A stretch of DNA of 64,000 nt from positions 75,027 through 139,026 of the forward strand of contig UQSK01000001.1 of NCBI GenBank assembly GCA_900543605.1. Direction: 5' to 3'. Below are positions 36,018-45,021 of this stretch, one piece after another (the first letter of the stretch is position 1; the number at the start of each line of letters is the position of its first letter). Origin of the DNA: an uncultured Collinsella sp. (GTDB taxonomy: Bacteria > Actinomycetota > Coriobacteriia > Coriobacteriales > Coriobacteriaceae). The notes under the pieces were generated by a model, which was not told the origin of the DNA, made no database searches, and saw only the letters and a program-made list of their open reading frames with translations. The translations under genes and the position numbers were made by a program.

Positions 36018-36212
36018 ATGAAAGACGAGATCAAGACAAGCGCGCCGGCGACCGATGCCGCACCCGCCGCACCCAAGCCTGCGCCTAAGCCGGCGCCCAA
36101 GCCGCGCGACCCCTACATCCGTGCCGAGAACGAGGACGACGACGGCTACGATCCCTACAGCGATCGCCGCCCCGAGCGCGAGCCGATGTTCGAAGCCGAC
36201 CCGTGGCGCTGA
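36018..36212 (+). CDS. Small proline/aspartate-rich protein
   Basis: A 64-aa protein of unknown function. ATG at 36018 follows AAGGAG with 8-base spacing; an ATG at 36000 and another at 36012 are in frame but badly placed. The sequence has an Ala/Pro/Lys repeat (APKPAPKPAPKP) and then a very acidic, Tyr-containing tail (ENEDDDGYDPYSDRRPEREPMFEADPWR). It appears disordered, without signal or membrane segment. Lies between the clpB terminator and a family A palindrome. Codon use is like its neighbours, so it is probably a real gene. Confidence 0.6.
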   Translation: MKDEIKTSAPATDAAPAAPKPAPKPAPKPRDPYIRAENEDDDGYDPYSDRRPEREPMFEADPWR

Positions 36213-36236
36213 GTGCCACCCAAAAGGCCACCAATA

Positions 36237-36303
36237 AGTTGCGGTGAAATAGGGACTGTTTTGCGGTTTGAGCAGCAAAAACAGTCCCTATTTCACCGCA
36301 ACT
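36237..36303. repeat. Intergenic palindrome, family A copy 2
   Basis: Perfect 26-bp arms (36237-36262 and 36278-36303) beginning AGTTGCGGTGAAATAG, 15-base loop. Longest of the three family A copies and, like copy 1, 67 bp in total. Confidence 0.85.
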
Positions 36304-36465
36304 GCGTTAGGGATTTTTCTGCAGGGGGAGGGTAGTCAAAAAAGCCCCGTCCCAAATTGACTGCTCGGGGAGTCGCATTCGAGCTCGGTTGTCCTCTTAG
36401 CCACTCGATATCCTTCGGAGCAATAACGGTGATAAAACTTGCTTAAGTGTTAATCAAGCTACACA

Positions 36466-36527
36466 CAATCTTGCTCTCTAATTAATCAAGAATCAGTATA
36501 ATTTTGATTAGCTAGAGAGCAAGATTG
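36466..36527 (+). promoter_or_regulatory. Promoter and palindromic operator of the AAA/DUF4143 gene
   Basis: CAATCTTGCTCTCTA (36466-36480) is mirrored perfectly at 36513-36527, and inside it ATTAATCAA faces TTGATTAGC. A consensus TATAAT (36497-36502) sits in the middle. The right arm runs up to the GGAG ribosome site, so a bound protein would block both transcription and translation starts. Confidence 0.7.
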
Positions 36528-36534
36528 GAGAATC

Positions 36535-37887
36535 ATGGCATTCAACGACTTGATCGCCCAGAAAATAAAGGACTTTGAACAGCAGGGGGTTCCGCAGGTC
36601 TTTGAGCGAGACCTTGATCTGGAAAACCCACAGGAGCCAAAGCGCGACAACATCGTAAATGTGGTTGTGGGGGCCCGCCGTTGTGGAAAGACGTATCGCC
36701 TGTATCAGGAGATGCAGCGGCTTCAGGGCCGGGGCGTCGAGCTTGACCGGATGCTTTACTTTAATTTTGAGGACGAGCGCTTGCGCCCGTATGAGTCATC
36801 GCTGCTGGCGGACGTGTTCGACACGTTCTATGCGCTGTATCCTGCTGCTCGAACCGAGGGCGCTTACATTTTCTTTGACGAGATCCAGGAAATTCCCGAA
36901 TGGGGTGCGTTTCTGCGGCGTGTAGTCGATACGGAGAAAGCGACCGTCTATGTGACGGGATCTTCTTCCAAGATGCTGTCCTCAGAGCTTAAGAGCGAGT
37001 TCAGGGGTCGTTCTCTTATACGGGAGCTTTTTCCGTTGAGTTTTTCGGAATACGTTCGGTATAAGACGGGGAGCGTTTTCGAGCCAGATGCGACCTTTTC
37101 CCCAAGCGATGCAGCGCTGCTTCGACATCATCTGATCGGATATCTTGAACGAGGGGGATTCATCGCGACGCTTGAGCAGACGCCCGCAGACGCGATTCAG
37201 CTGCTACAGGAATATGCTTCGCGAACGGTCGCTATGGACGTCATTGAGCGTTACGACGTCAAGAACCCTCGCCTGGCATCGCTGTTCTTGACGCGGTGTA
37301 TGGCATCTTCGGGACGAGAGCTGTCAGTGAACAAAGTGTACAACGAGTTCAAGAGCAGACAGATACCCGTCAGTCGTAATTCGCTCAGCGATTTACTTGA
37401 GTATTATGAGGATGCCTACCTGTTATTTTCTGTGCCGGAGTTCACGCGTTCATTGGCAAATAACATGCGGTCTGCGTCTAAGGTCTACGCTGTCGACCCT
37501 GCGATGTTTGGAGCATTCTCTTCCGCATCGGCATTGGACCAGGGCCAGAGGCTCGAGACCGCAGTGTTCAATGCGCTAAGAAGAAGGACTCCCGCGGTGA
37601 GGACCGGCTCGGTCTGCCGCCTGCTGATCAAAGAGAAGAGCAAAAGCCATGAGGTGGACTTTGTGGCTGGGGACGCACTTCTCATGCGGGCTTATAGCCT
37701 GATTCAGGTGAGTGTGGATATGGCAAGTGAGAAAACGCGCGAGCGCGAAATTGCCGCGCTTGATGCCTCGATGGCCCAGTTCGATCTTGGCGAGTCGGCA
37801 ATCGTTACCATGGATGAGCAGGCCGATATTCCATGCGAGCACGGTGCGGTACACGTTGTGCCCGCATGGAAGTGGCTCCTTGCCTAA
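36535..37887 (+). CDS. AAA ATPase with DUF4143 domain
   Basis: A 450-aa ATPase. Walker A is VVGARRCGKTYRLYQ (residue about 45) and Walker B is AYIFFDEIQEIPEWG. The arginine-rich sensor VTGSSSKMLSSELKSEFRGRSLIRELFPLSF is typical of the AAA_14 family. The C-terminal half (about 300-450) is a DUF4143, PD-(D/E)XK-nuclease-like domain with EVDFVAGD as its possible acidic core. Such proteins are common accessory genes in gut bacteria and archaea; the substrate is unknown. Codon use is less GC-biased than neighbours, a sign of recent acquisition. A long palindrome covers its promoter and ribosome site. Confidence 0.88.
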   Translation: MAFNDLIAQKIKDFEQQGVPQVFERDLDLENPQEPKRDNIVNVVVGARRCGKTYRLYQEMQRLQGRGVELDRMLYFNFEDERLRPYESSLLADVFDTFYALYPAARTEGAYIFFDEIQEIPEWGAFLRRVVDTEKATVYVTGSSSKMLSSELKSEFRGRSLIRELFPLSFSEYVRYKTGSVFEPDATFSPSDAALLRHHLIGYLERGGFIATLEQTPADAIQLLQEYASRTVAMDVIERYDVKNPRLASLFLTRCMASSGRELSVNKVYNEFKSRQIPVSRNSLSDLLEYYEDAYLLFSVPEFTRSLANNMRSASKVYAVDPAMFGAFSSASALDQGQRLETAVFNALRRRTPAVRTGSVCRLLIKEKSKSHEVDFVAGDALLMRAYSLIQVSVDMASEKTREREIAALDASMAQFDLGESAIVTMDEQADIPCEHGAVHVVPAWKWLLA

Positions 37888-37903
37888 TCATCTACGGATC
37901 TGT

Positions 37904-37929
37904 GGGGCCAGGACCTCCTGGCCCCTTTA
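37904..37929 (+). terminator. Terminator of the AAA/DUF4143 gene
   Basis: GGGGCCAGGA, CC, TCCTGGCCCC, then TTTAT. Confidence 0.85.
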
Positions 37930-37960
37930 TCACGGTTGGGGAGCACCATGATGCGCCCGG

Positions 37961-39463
37961 CTAGTCCTGGGCCTTGATGCTCGGCATCAGAATCTGGGCG
38001 AGGTAGTCGGTCTCGAGTTTGGTCGCGGCGTCGGCCTTGCCGTCTTTACCGACCAGCACGTTCTTGATCTGGCTATAGGTGTAGCGGTTGCCGGTCGTAA
38101 GCTCGACAAGCTCAATGGCCGTGTCCATGGGGTAGGTCGACACGGGGTCTTGCGTGCGCCCGTTGATGGTCTGGGGCACCACGTACGGATAGACGGGGCC
38201 GCTGGCGTAGACGGTGTAGCCGTTGCCGAGGTTTGCCGCACCCAAAACCGCATCGCCCTCATCGGGCGTAAAGCTCTCGCCGTCGCGCACCGTGACAAGC
38301 GTCACAAGCGGCGTGTTCGTGTCGCCGGCAAGATAGATGCACAGCGTGCTGCCATTTTGCCAAGTCTCGACCTTGCCGTACCACTCGACGGGGATATCGA
38401 GCTGGTAGAGGTCGGTTGCCTTGTGACGGGCGTCGGCGTCGCGGGCCGCCTGCGCCTTGCGGGAGCTCACGGCGTTGGTTGCGGCGTCGCGTCGCGCGGT
38501 TGCCGCCTGCTGGAGTACCTTTGCGACCGCGGCGGAATTCACCCCGCCTTCCTCGGCATACTTGGCGGCGGCATCGATCTGGTCGTCAGTCACCGTGTCG
38601 GCCGAAGGCACCTTAAGCTTAAAGGTGGCCTGGGCACTCAAATCCTGTCCATCGCTCTTAATGGTGACCTGCGCCTTGGTGGTCGGCACGGTGTAAATGG
38701 TACCGTCGGCTGCGATGGGGGACCCAGCGATGGAGAGCGTGTAATCGCCGGGCAGCAGCTTAATGCCGCGACCATGCTCGTCAACGTAGAGCGTTTCGCT
38801 CACGGAAGAACCGTCGGAATCCTGCCCGCTCACCTGTACGGGAATCTTGGAGCCAGTTGAGCAGTCGAGGCCCGCGGCATGCACGCCAATCTGCACCGAC
38901 ATCATCGTGTGCGCACTGGCGGCGACAGCGGAGGCCTGCTCTTGCTGATATCCGTTCCAGGCAGCATAGCCTGCGCCGCCGGCGACGAGCGCGACGGCCA
39001 CAACGCCGGCAACCATCAGGTTGCGGCGCTTGGGCGGCATCTTACGATGACGAACCTCGGCTTCGCGTGCCGAAGGGACGGACGGTAGGGGAATATCGCC
39101 CATGGCGATGGTCTCGTCCACGGCAGGCGCAGAACCTAAGCCAGGGAGCTCGCGGGTCAGCGAATCTTCGGCCGGCAAGCTGTCGAGCAAGATGGTTTCC
39201 TCGCTCGTGTCAGATTCGGGCTGGTCGTCGGCCTTGCATTCGGATTCCTCGTGCCCCGCCTCGTCTTCGGTGGGCGCGGCGCCATCGTCTTTTGCATCCT
39301 GATCATCGGGCTGCGCCTCGATTTCCGGCTCATCCAGCACATCAACGCTCGAATCGTCAAACGCAATCTCGGCCAGCGCGATCTGGTCTAGGCTCTCCAG
39401 GGCCTCGGCACACGCTTCTGCATCTTGGGCCGCATCCTCTTGGCCCATCGTCTCATCTTTCAT
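37961..39463 (-). CDS. Membrane-anchored protein with acidic cytoplasmic region and extracellular domain
   Basis: A 500-aa protein. ATG at 39463 (MKDETMGQED) follows GGGG; the upstream part of the frame is unsupported. Residues 1-145 are highly acidic and Ser/Pro-rich. A basic stop-transfer (RHRKMPPKRRNL) and one membrane helix (VAGVVAVALVAGGAGYAAW) follow. The outer part begins with an Ig-like, strand-rich region (TMMSVQIGVHAAGLDCS...PGDYTLSIAGSPIAADGTIYTV). A helical segment and a C-terminal mixed domain then follow (WYGKVETWQNGSTLCIYLAGD, YTVYASGPVYPYVVPQTING). The strand-rich region resembles that of the surface protein in the integrated element at 49560-50900, suggesting a shared ancestry. 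Function unknown. Confidence 0.75.
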   Translation of the reverse strand: MKDETMGQEDAAQDAEACAEALESLDQIALAEIAFDDSSVDVLDEPEIEAQPDDQDAKDDGAAPTEDEAGHEESECKADDQPESDTSEETILLDSLPAEDSLTRELPGLGSAPAVDETIAMGDIPLPSVPSAREAEVRHRKMPPKRRNLMVAGVVAVALVAGGAGYAAWNGYQQEQASAVAASAHTMMSVQIGVHAAGLDCSTGSKIPVQVSGQDSDGSSVSETLYVDEHGRGIKLLPGDYTLSIAGSPIAADGTIYTVPTTKAQVTIKSDGQDLSAQATFKLKVPSADTVTDDQIDAAAKYAEEGGVNSAAVAKVLQQAATARRDAATNAVSSRKAQAARDADARHKATDLYQLDIPVEWYGKVETWQNGSTLCIYLAGDTNTPLVTLVTVRDGESFTPDEGDAVLGAANLGNGYTVYASGPVYPYVVPQTINGRTQDPVSTYPMDTAIELVELTTGNRYTYSQIKNVLVGKDGKADAATKLETDYLAQILMPSIKAQD

Positions 39464-39584
39464 ATATCCCCCAAGCTCAATATCGGGACAACACTGTACC
39501 CAAAAATGGAGCCATATAAAGCGCATGCGAAATATAAGATCCGATTTAACCCGAGCGCATCGTTCAGTCGCATCCTCGCGGCAG

Positions 39585-39626
39585 CAAAAAGCCCCCGGAA
39601 CGCGAACGAATCACATTCCGGGGGCT
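39585..39626 (-). terminator. Terminator (minus-strand T-run)
   Basis: AGCCCCCGGAA (39590-39600) and TTCCGGGGGCT (39616-39626), with an A-run on the plus strand at 39586-39590. Ends the transcript of the 39697-40704 gene. Confidence 0.85.
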
Positions 39627-39696
39627 CTGCAATGCGTTGAGTTGCGCGGAGCCGGCTATGCCGCTTCGTGCTCAAGCGATGTTTGCGTCAGGCGCG

Positions 39697-40704
39697 TTAC
39701 TCGGCGTGCGCGTAATCGACCTTGGCGCGGCGAGCGGTGGCCTTCTCCCAATCGCTGGTGCCCTCAAAGACATCCTGCTTGTAGGGGTTGCGGCCGAGCT
39801 TCTTGGCGCGGTAGGCGATGTAGATGATCGCGGCGACGTTGGCGATCAGTGCGGCGATCGAGACCGCGGTAGCGGCACCGGGGTCGAGCGTGGAGTGGGT
39901 CACAAAGATGGACTCCTCCTGGAAGTACGGGAACACCTGGGCAAACATGCACCAAATGGCCAGCGTAAAGGCGCGGTTCTGGATCCAGCCGCCCTTGTTC
40001 CAGATAAAGGCGGCGACGGTGGGCGCCAGCAGCAGCGCAAAGCCGCAGAACCAGGAGTGGGTGGGCAGGCAGTTGTAGGTGTAGCAGAAGTTCCAGATAT
40101 CGTAGGCGATGATGTAGACCCAGGTCATGTCGGGCCACAGCATATCGGTCTTGTCCTCGGAGGCGTAGACGCTCCACCAACCGGTCATGCAGAAGATGTT
40201 GATGAGACCGGCGATGCCGTTGAACACGTTGTTCCAGCCGGCCAGCTGCGTAGCACCTTCGGAGGTGACCCAAGTGGACTGGCCCAGGACAAAGAAGTGA
40301 TAGGCGCTCTCGAAGTCAGACACGACGGCGATCATGATGTTGATGGCGACGATCACAAACGGCCACGCGCGGAACCAATGCGCCTTGCCGATCTTGCCCC
40401 ACTGGTACTTAATGGCAATGAAGCCCCAGCAACCGGCCAGCGCCGCGTATACCTTGGCGTAGTGGAACCAGCTGTTCTGGTACACATGGGTAGGGTTGGT
40501 GAGCGCCCACTCGGCACCCTGCGAGACGCCGATGGCGATGGCGACGCAGTAGATGGTCATGGCCAGCGGAGCCACGCCAAAGATGATTGCTGCGCCCAGC
40601 TTGGTGCGGCGGCCGACCTCGTTGAGCACGATCAGGCCAATAAAGACCATGGCCCAGCCGGCCCAGTGGATAAGGGTATCGCTACCCCAAACATCGAACA
40701 GCAT
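39697..40704 (-). CDS. DUF5692-like polytopic membrane protein
   Basis: A 335-aa integral membrane protein with about ten hydrophobic helices and many Trp and Tyr residues at the membrane edges (HWAGWAMVFIGLIVL, YVYIIAYDIWNFCYTYNCLPTHSWFCGFALLLAP, FTLAIWCMFAQVFPYF). It fits the uncharacterised DUF5692 family seen in gut Actinobacteria and Firmicutes, from memory of its pattern. The C-terminal tail is cytoplasmic and charged. The TetR gene lies immediately upstream on the same strand, 63 bases away, so the two may be cotranscribed. Substrate, if a transporter, unknown. Confidence 0.75.
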   Translation of the reverse strand: MLFDVWGSDTLIHWAGWAMVFIGLIVLNEVGRRTKLGAAIIFGVAPLAMTIYCVAIAIGVSQGAEWALTNPTHVYQNSWFHYAKVYAALAGCWGFIAIKYQWGKIGKAHWFRAWPFVIVAINIMIAVVSDFESAYHFFVLGQSTWVTSEGATQLAGWNNVFNGIAGLINIFCMTGWWSVYASEDKTDMLWPDMTWVYIIAYDIWNFCYTYNCLPTHSWFCGFALLLAPTVAAFIWNKGGWIQNRAFTLAIWCMFAQVFPYFQEESIFVTHSTLDPGAATAVSIAALIANVAAIIYIAYRAKKLGRNPYKQDVFEGTSDWEKATARRAKVDYAHAE

Positions 40705-40767
40705 GCTGCTCTCCTTTCACACGCCCGCGGCCCCTCTTCTGATCGCGGACAGTTTGGCCAAATGTCG

Positions 40768-41430
40768 TCAGTTCTGGGGCTTGCGCTCCGGATACTTGGC
40801 GGTATAGCCCTCGATGTGGAGCGTCGAGGCGATGATTTCCTTGACCGTCTCGTCGGGCACATCGGGGTGCGTGCGGATATACATCAAAAGACCCATGATG
40901 AGGGTGTAGAACGTTTCGTAGACATGGTCGATGCGCAGCTCGTGATGGGCGACAAAATCAACCACGGTGGTGTCGCAGATGTACTGAGCCACGCGCTGAA
41001 CCACGTTGTGCAGAAAGCCGCCGTAGAGCGCGCCGCTGCTCGAGGTCAGGGTACTCGGCAGCTCGTGGCCGCTGGCGACCAGGCGCTTAAAGAGCGGGGC
41101 GACGGTGTCGAGCGCGCCCTCAATATCACCGACGATGCGGTTGGCATTCCACTGCTCGAGCTCGGAGATAAAACCGTCAATTGCCTCGTCCATGACGGCG
41201 GTGACGGCGGCGTCCATGTCGGCGAAGTAGTGGTAGAACAGCGAGCGCGTGCAGCCAGCTCGCTTGGTCACGGCCGATACCGATAGGTGGGACACGCCCA
41301 GCTCGGAGCTTACGGTGCGCACGGCGGTGAGGATCTCGCGACGGCGTTCGTCGCCCGTCAAGCGCTTTGCCGCGCTATCGGACGCAAGAGTGGCGTCGGC
41401 CACAGGGATATCTGCGTACGTGTCGCCCAT
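40768..41430 (-). CDS. TetR-family transcriptional regulator
   Basis: A 220-aa regulator. The N-terminal HTH spans about residues 28-75 (RREILTAVRTVSSELGVSHLSVSAVTKRAGCTRSLFYHYFADMDAAV), and the rest is an all-helical ligand and dimer domain. It is divergent from the 925-aa oxidoreductase and upstream of the DUF5692-like gene. Two adjacent 15-bp palindromes in the shared promoter (41489-41503, 41512-41526) are its likely operators. The inducer is not known. Confidence 0.92.
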   Translation of the reverse strand: MGDTYADIPVADATLASDSAAKRLTGDERRREILTAVRTVSSELGVSHLSVSAVTKRAGCTRSLFYHYFADMDAAVTAVMDEAIDGFISELEQWNANRIVGDIEGALDTVAPLFKRLVASGHELPSTLTSSSGALYGGFLHNVVQRVAQYICDTTVVDFVAHHELRIDHVYETFYTLIMGLLMYIRTHPDVPDETVKEIIASTLHIEGYTAKYPERKPQN

Positions 41431-41488
41431 GTTTTGCCGCCTTTCATCCTCTTTTGCCTGACCGTTCGCCTAACAGTCTTGAATATTG

Positions 41489-41526
41489 TTGACGGTTCGT
41501 CAATACTATTTTTGACACAATGTCAA
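41489..41526. promoter_or_regulatory. Two tandem TetR-type operators
   Basis: TTGACGGTTCGTCAA (41489-41503) and TTGACACAATGTCAA (41512-41526), both perfect palindromes around a 3-base centre, 23 bp apart. They lie between the divergent TetR gene and the oxidoreductase. Confidence 0.75.
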
Positions 41527-41620
41527 CAATGGCGGGTGAACGGCATGGGGGCATGCCCGGCCTGCAAAAAAAAGAGGGGCGCTGCGGCCTCGTCGGGCTG
41601 CGGCAAGAGAGGGGACAACC

Positions 41621-44398
41621 ATGATTCTCAACGGACCGGGGATTAGTTACACCGAGCCCGATACCGGCGCGGAGTTTGTGCCGCCGCTGCCGGAGCATCC
41701 GCGCGAGGCAATCGTCAAGCTGTGCGAGCACTGCACCAACCGTCTGCTGCATCGCGACGAGCTGCTGGGCTACGAGTACTGGTCGTTTGCCGAGGCCGCA
41801 ACCGACGAGCAGGCCGAAGTGCTCTGCAAGATGAAGATGCGCCGTCCCTATACGCTGTCCGAGATGGTCAAGCTCACCGGCATGCCCGAGGCCGATATCG
41901 AGAAGATGCTCGACGACATGAGCTACACGGGCCTGCTCGAGTACAACTGGGAAAACCCCGAGCGCGCCAAGCAGTGGGTGCTGCCCATGCTGGTGCCGGG
42001 TTCCGCCGAGTTCCTCAACATGCGCGTAAGCCAGCTCGACGAGCACCCGGTCTACGCCAAGTTCTTTGAGCAGGCGTCCAAGGGACCGCTGTCCAAGGCC
42101 ACGCCGATGGTGCCACCTGGCGGTGCCGGCATCGGCATGCATGTAATTCCGGTCGAGAAGGCCATCGATGCCGCGAGCACGTCGGTGCCGATCGAGCATA
42201 TCGAGCATTGGCTCGACAAATACGAGGGTAAATATGCCGCCAGCACCTGCAGCTGCCGCGCGAGCCGTCGCGTGATGGGCGAGGGCTGCGCCGACGACCC
42301 GGCCGACTGGTGCATTGCCGTGGGCGACATGGCCGACTACGTGGTCGAGACCGACCGCGGCCATTACGTGACGCGCGACGAGGTCTACGACATTTTGCGC
42401 CAGGCCGAGGACAACGGCTTTGTGCACCAGATCACCAACATCGACGGCGAGAACAAGATCTTCGCCATCTGCAACTGCAACGTCAACGTGTGCTATGCCC
42501 TGCGCACCTCTCAGCTGTTCAACACGCCTAACCTGTCGCGCTCGGCCTATGTCGCCAAGGTCGAGAAGGACAAGTGCGTGGCCTGCGGTCGCTGCGTTGA
42601 GGTGTGCCCGGCCGGTGCCGCCAAGCTCGGCCAGAAGCTCTGCAGCAAAAAGGCCGGCGGACAGGTGCCCGAGTATCCGCGCCAGGAGCTGCCCGATGCC
42701 ACCAAGTGGGACCACACCAAGTGGTCGCCCAACTACCGCAACGATAACCGTATCGAGACGCACGAGTCCGGCACCGCGCCCTGCAAGACGGCCTGCCCCG
42801 CGCACGTTGCCGTTCAGGGCTATTTGAAGCTCGCGGCTCAGGGTCGCTATGACGAGGCCCTAGCACTCATTAAGCGCGAGAACCCGCTGCCCGCTATCTG
42901 CGGCCGTGTGTGCAACCGCCGCTGCGAGGACGCCTGCACCCGCGGCCGTGTGGACGCCGCCGTGGCCATCGACGAGGTCAAGAAGTTCATCGCCCAGCGC
43001 GATCTGGATGCCGCGACTCGCTATGTCCCACCTGTGGTGACCCCGACGCGCGCCGGCGGCTTCGATCAGAAGATTGCCATTATCGGTGCCGGTCCGGCCG
43101 GCCTGTCCTGTGCCTTCTATCTGGCCGAGAAGGGCTACAAGCCCGTCGTGTTCGAGAAGAACGAGCGCCCGGGCGGCATGCTCACCTACGGTATTCCCAG
43201 CTTTAAGCTGCAGAAGGATGTTATCGAGGCCGAGGTCGAGATCATTCACCTGATAGGTGCTGAGTTCCGCTATGGCGTTGAGGTCGGTCGCGATGTGACG
43301 CTCGACGAGCTGCGCGCGCAGGGCTTTAAGGCCTTCTACGTTGCCATTGGCTGCCAGGGCGGCCGCCTTGCGGGCATTCCGGGCGAGGGTGCCGAGGACG
43401 TGACCGTGGCCGTCGACTTCCTTCGCGAGGTTAACAGCGGCAAGATCGATTCCCTGTCCGGCCGCACCATTGTGGTGGGCGGCGGCAACGTGGCTATCGA
43501 TGTCGCGCGCAACGCCTGCCGTCTGGGTTCCGAGCACGTTGAGATGTTCTGCCTGGAGAGCGATGCCCAGATGCCTGTCAGCGAGGAGGAGCGTCGCGAG
43601 GCCATTGAGGATGGCGCGCACATCAGCTGCGGATGGGGCCCCAAGGAGATTCACCTGGACGAGGCCGGTCGCGTGTGCGGCATCACCTTCAAGCGCTGCA
43701 CGCGTGTCTTTGACGACGAGGGCCGTTTTGCGCCCGAGTACGACGAGAACGATCTGCGCCGTGTCGATGCCGACCGTGTCGTCATGTCGATTGGCCAGTC
43801 CATTGTGTGGGGCGACCTGCTGGCTGGCTCCAAGGTGGAGCTCGGCCGCGGCCAGGGCGCCCTGGCCGATCCCCAGACTTACCAGACCGCCGAACCCGAC
43901 ATCTTTGTGGGCGGCGACGTCTACACCGGCCCCAGCTTTGCCATCGATGCCATTGCCGCCGGCCACGAGGCTGCCGTGTCCATCCATCGCTTTGTGCAGC
44001 CGGGCTCCACGCTCACCATCGGCCGCAACCAGCGCCGCTACACCGCGCTCGACCGCGACGATGTCGTGATCGAGAGCTACGACAACGCGAGCCGCGAGGT
44101 TGCGCATGTGGACCGCGAACGCGAGAAGGCTGCGCCGTTTAGCGAGTATGTTGAGACCTTTACCGAGGAGCAGGTGCGCGCCGAGACCGCCCGCTGCCTG
44201 GGCTGCGGCGCCTCGATCGTCGACCCCAACAAGTGCATCGGCTGCGGCCTGTGCACCACCAAGTGCGCGTTCGACGCCATCCATCTGGATCGCGACCGCC
44301 CCGAGTGCTCCACGATGGTCAAATACGAGCAAAAGCTCCCAAGCCTTGGCAAGTACGCGCTCAAGCGCGCCATCAAGATTAAATTCGGGAAGAAGTAA
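41621..44398 (+). CDS. Large iron-sulfur/FAD oxidoreductase (GltD-like core)
   Basis: A 925-aa multi-domain protein. Residues 1-120 contain a helix-turn-helix-like segment (YTLSEMVKLTGMPEADIEKMLDDM). A Cys-rich region (about 205-330: CSCRASRRVMGEGC, CNCNVNVCYA) follows, then a ferredoxin-like 4Fe-4S motif CVACGRCVEVCP. A GltD-type block (about 385-830) has CKTACPAHVAVQGY, CGRVCNRRCEDAC, the FAD motif IAIIGAGPAGLSCAFYLAE and the NAD(P) motif IVVGGGNVAIDVARNA. At the end is CLGCGASIVDPNKCIGCGLCTTKCAFDA. It probably moves electrons between NAD(P)H and ferredoxin-like carriers; partners are unknown. Under apparent TetR control. hypA follows 194 bases downstream. Confidence 0.87.
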   Translation: MILNGPGISYTEPDTGAEFVPPLPEHPREAIVKLCEHCTNRLLHRDELLGYEYWSFAEAATDEQAEVLCKMKMRRPYTLSEMVKLTGMPEADIEKMLDDMSYTGLLEYNWENPERAKQWVLPMLVPGSAEFLNMRVSQLDEHPVYAKFFEQASKGPLSKATPMVPPGGAGIGMHVIPVEKAIDAASTSVPIEHIEHWLDKYEGKYAASTCSCRASRRVMGEGCADDPADWCIAVGDMADYVVETDRGHYVTRDEVYDILRQAEDNGFVHQITNIDGENKIFAICNCNVNVCYALRTSQLFNTPNLSRSAYVAKVEKDKCVACGRCVEVCPAGAAKLGQKLCSKKAGGQVPEYPRQELPDATKWDHTKWSPNYRNDNRIETHESGTAPCKTACPAHVAVQGYLKLAAQGRYDEALALIKRENPLPAICGRVCNRRCEDACTRGRVDAAVAIDEVKKFIAQRDLDAATRYVPPVVTPTRAGGFDQKIAIIGAGPAGLSCAFYLAEKGYKPVVFEKNERPGGMLTYGIPSFKLQKDVIEAEVEIIHLIGAEFRYGVEVGRDVTLDELRAQGFKAFYVAIGCQGGRLAGIPGEGAEDVTVAVDFLREVNSGKIDSLSGRTIVVGGGNVAIDVARNACRLGSEHVEMFCLESDAQMPVSEEERREAIEDGAHISCGWGPKEIHLDEAGRVCGITFKRCTRVFDDEGRFAPEYDENDLRRVDADRVVMSIGQSIVWGDLLAGSKVELGRGQGALADPQTYQTAEPDIFVGGDVYTGPSFAIDAIAAGHEAAVSIHRFVQPGSTLTIGRNQRRYTALDRDDVVIESYDNASREVAHVDREREKAAPFSEYVETFTEEQVRAETARCLGCGASIVDPNKCIGCGLCTTKCAFDAIHLDRDRPECSTMVKYEQKLPSLGKYALKRAIKIKFGKK

Positions 44399-44558
44399 GA
44401 AACGCAACAAGCAGGAGAACGGCGCAGAGAGCGGTTGGACAGCGAGCGAGTCCCAGGCGTGGCGAGGTGCCTTGAAAGAGGAGGGCATAGGGCTTTTGCC
44501 CATGCCCGACGATTGAAAGGCAGATCGCCCGTCTGGGGCTCGCGCAGCGTCAAGCCGA

Positions 44559-44580
44559 CCGCCGTTCGGTAGAACGGCGG
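44559..44580. repeat. GC-rich hairpin upstream of hypA
   Basis: CCGCCGTTC, GGTA, GAACGGCGG, ending 12 bases before the hypA start. Same stem as 10980-11001 between hypD and hypE. Confidence 0.7.
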
Positions 44581-44592
44581 AAGGAATTAAAA

Positions 44593-45021
44593 GTGCACGA
44601 GCTCGGAATCGTCTATCACATCATTCGCGATGTTGAGAATGTGGCGCGCGCTCATGGCGTGCGTCGCGTTTCGAGCGTCACGCTGCTGCTGGGCGAGGTC
44701 TTGGGCGTCGTCCCCGATCTACTACTCGACGCTTGGCGCTGGGCGGCGGATAAAAAGCCTATCACGCAGGGCGCGGAGCTTATCGTGGAGCCTGTCGAGG
44801 CCGTGACGCATTGCGAGGCGTGCGGCCGCGACTACGCGACGGTCGAGCACGGCAAGACTTGCCCCCATTGCGGCAGCGGTGAAACATACCTGCTGCAGGG
44901 CCAAGAGGTAATGATCAAACAGATCGAGACCCCCGACGAGGATCCGGCAGACGCTGTCCCCGACGGTCCTTCCGACGCCCCCGATGCCGTCGACGCCGCC
45001 AACCCTCTCCACATCGCCTAA
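44593..45021 (+). CDS. hypA: Hydrogenase nickel insertion protein HypA
   Basis: A 142-aa nickel metallochaperone. The nickel-binding N-terminus MHELGIV (His2) is present, from a GTG start at 44593 behind AAGGAA. The zinc site is CEACGRDYATVEHGKTCPHCG. It delivers Ni2+ to the hydrogenase large subunit, usually with HypB. Here the C-terminus carries about 30 extra acidic residues (IETPDEDPADAVPDGPSDAPD), making it longer than the usual 113-118 aa. It lies 30 kb from the other hyp genes, and hypB is not seen in this window. Confidence 0.92.
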   Translation: MHELGIVYHIIRDVENVARAHGVRRVSSVTLLLGEVLGVVPDLLLDAWRWAADKKPITQGAELIVEPVEAVTHCEACGRDYATVEHGKTCPHCGSGETYLLQGQEVMIKQIETPDEDPADAVPDGPSDAPDAVDAANPLHIA

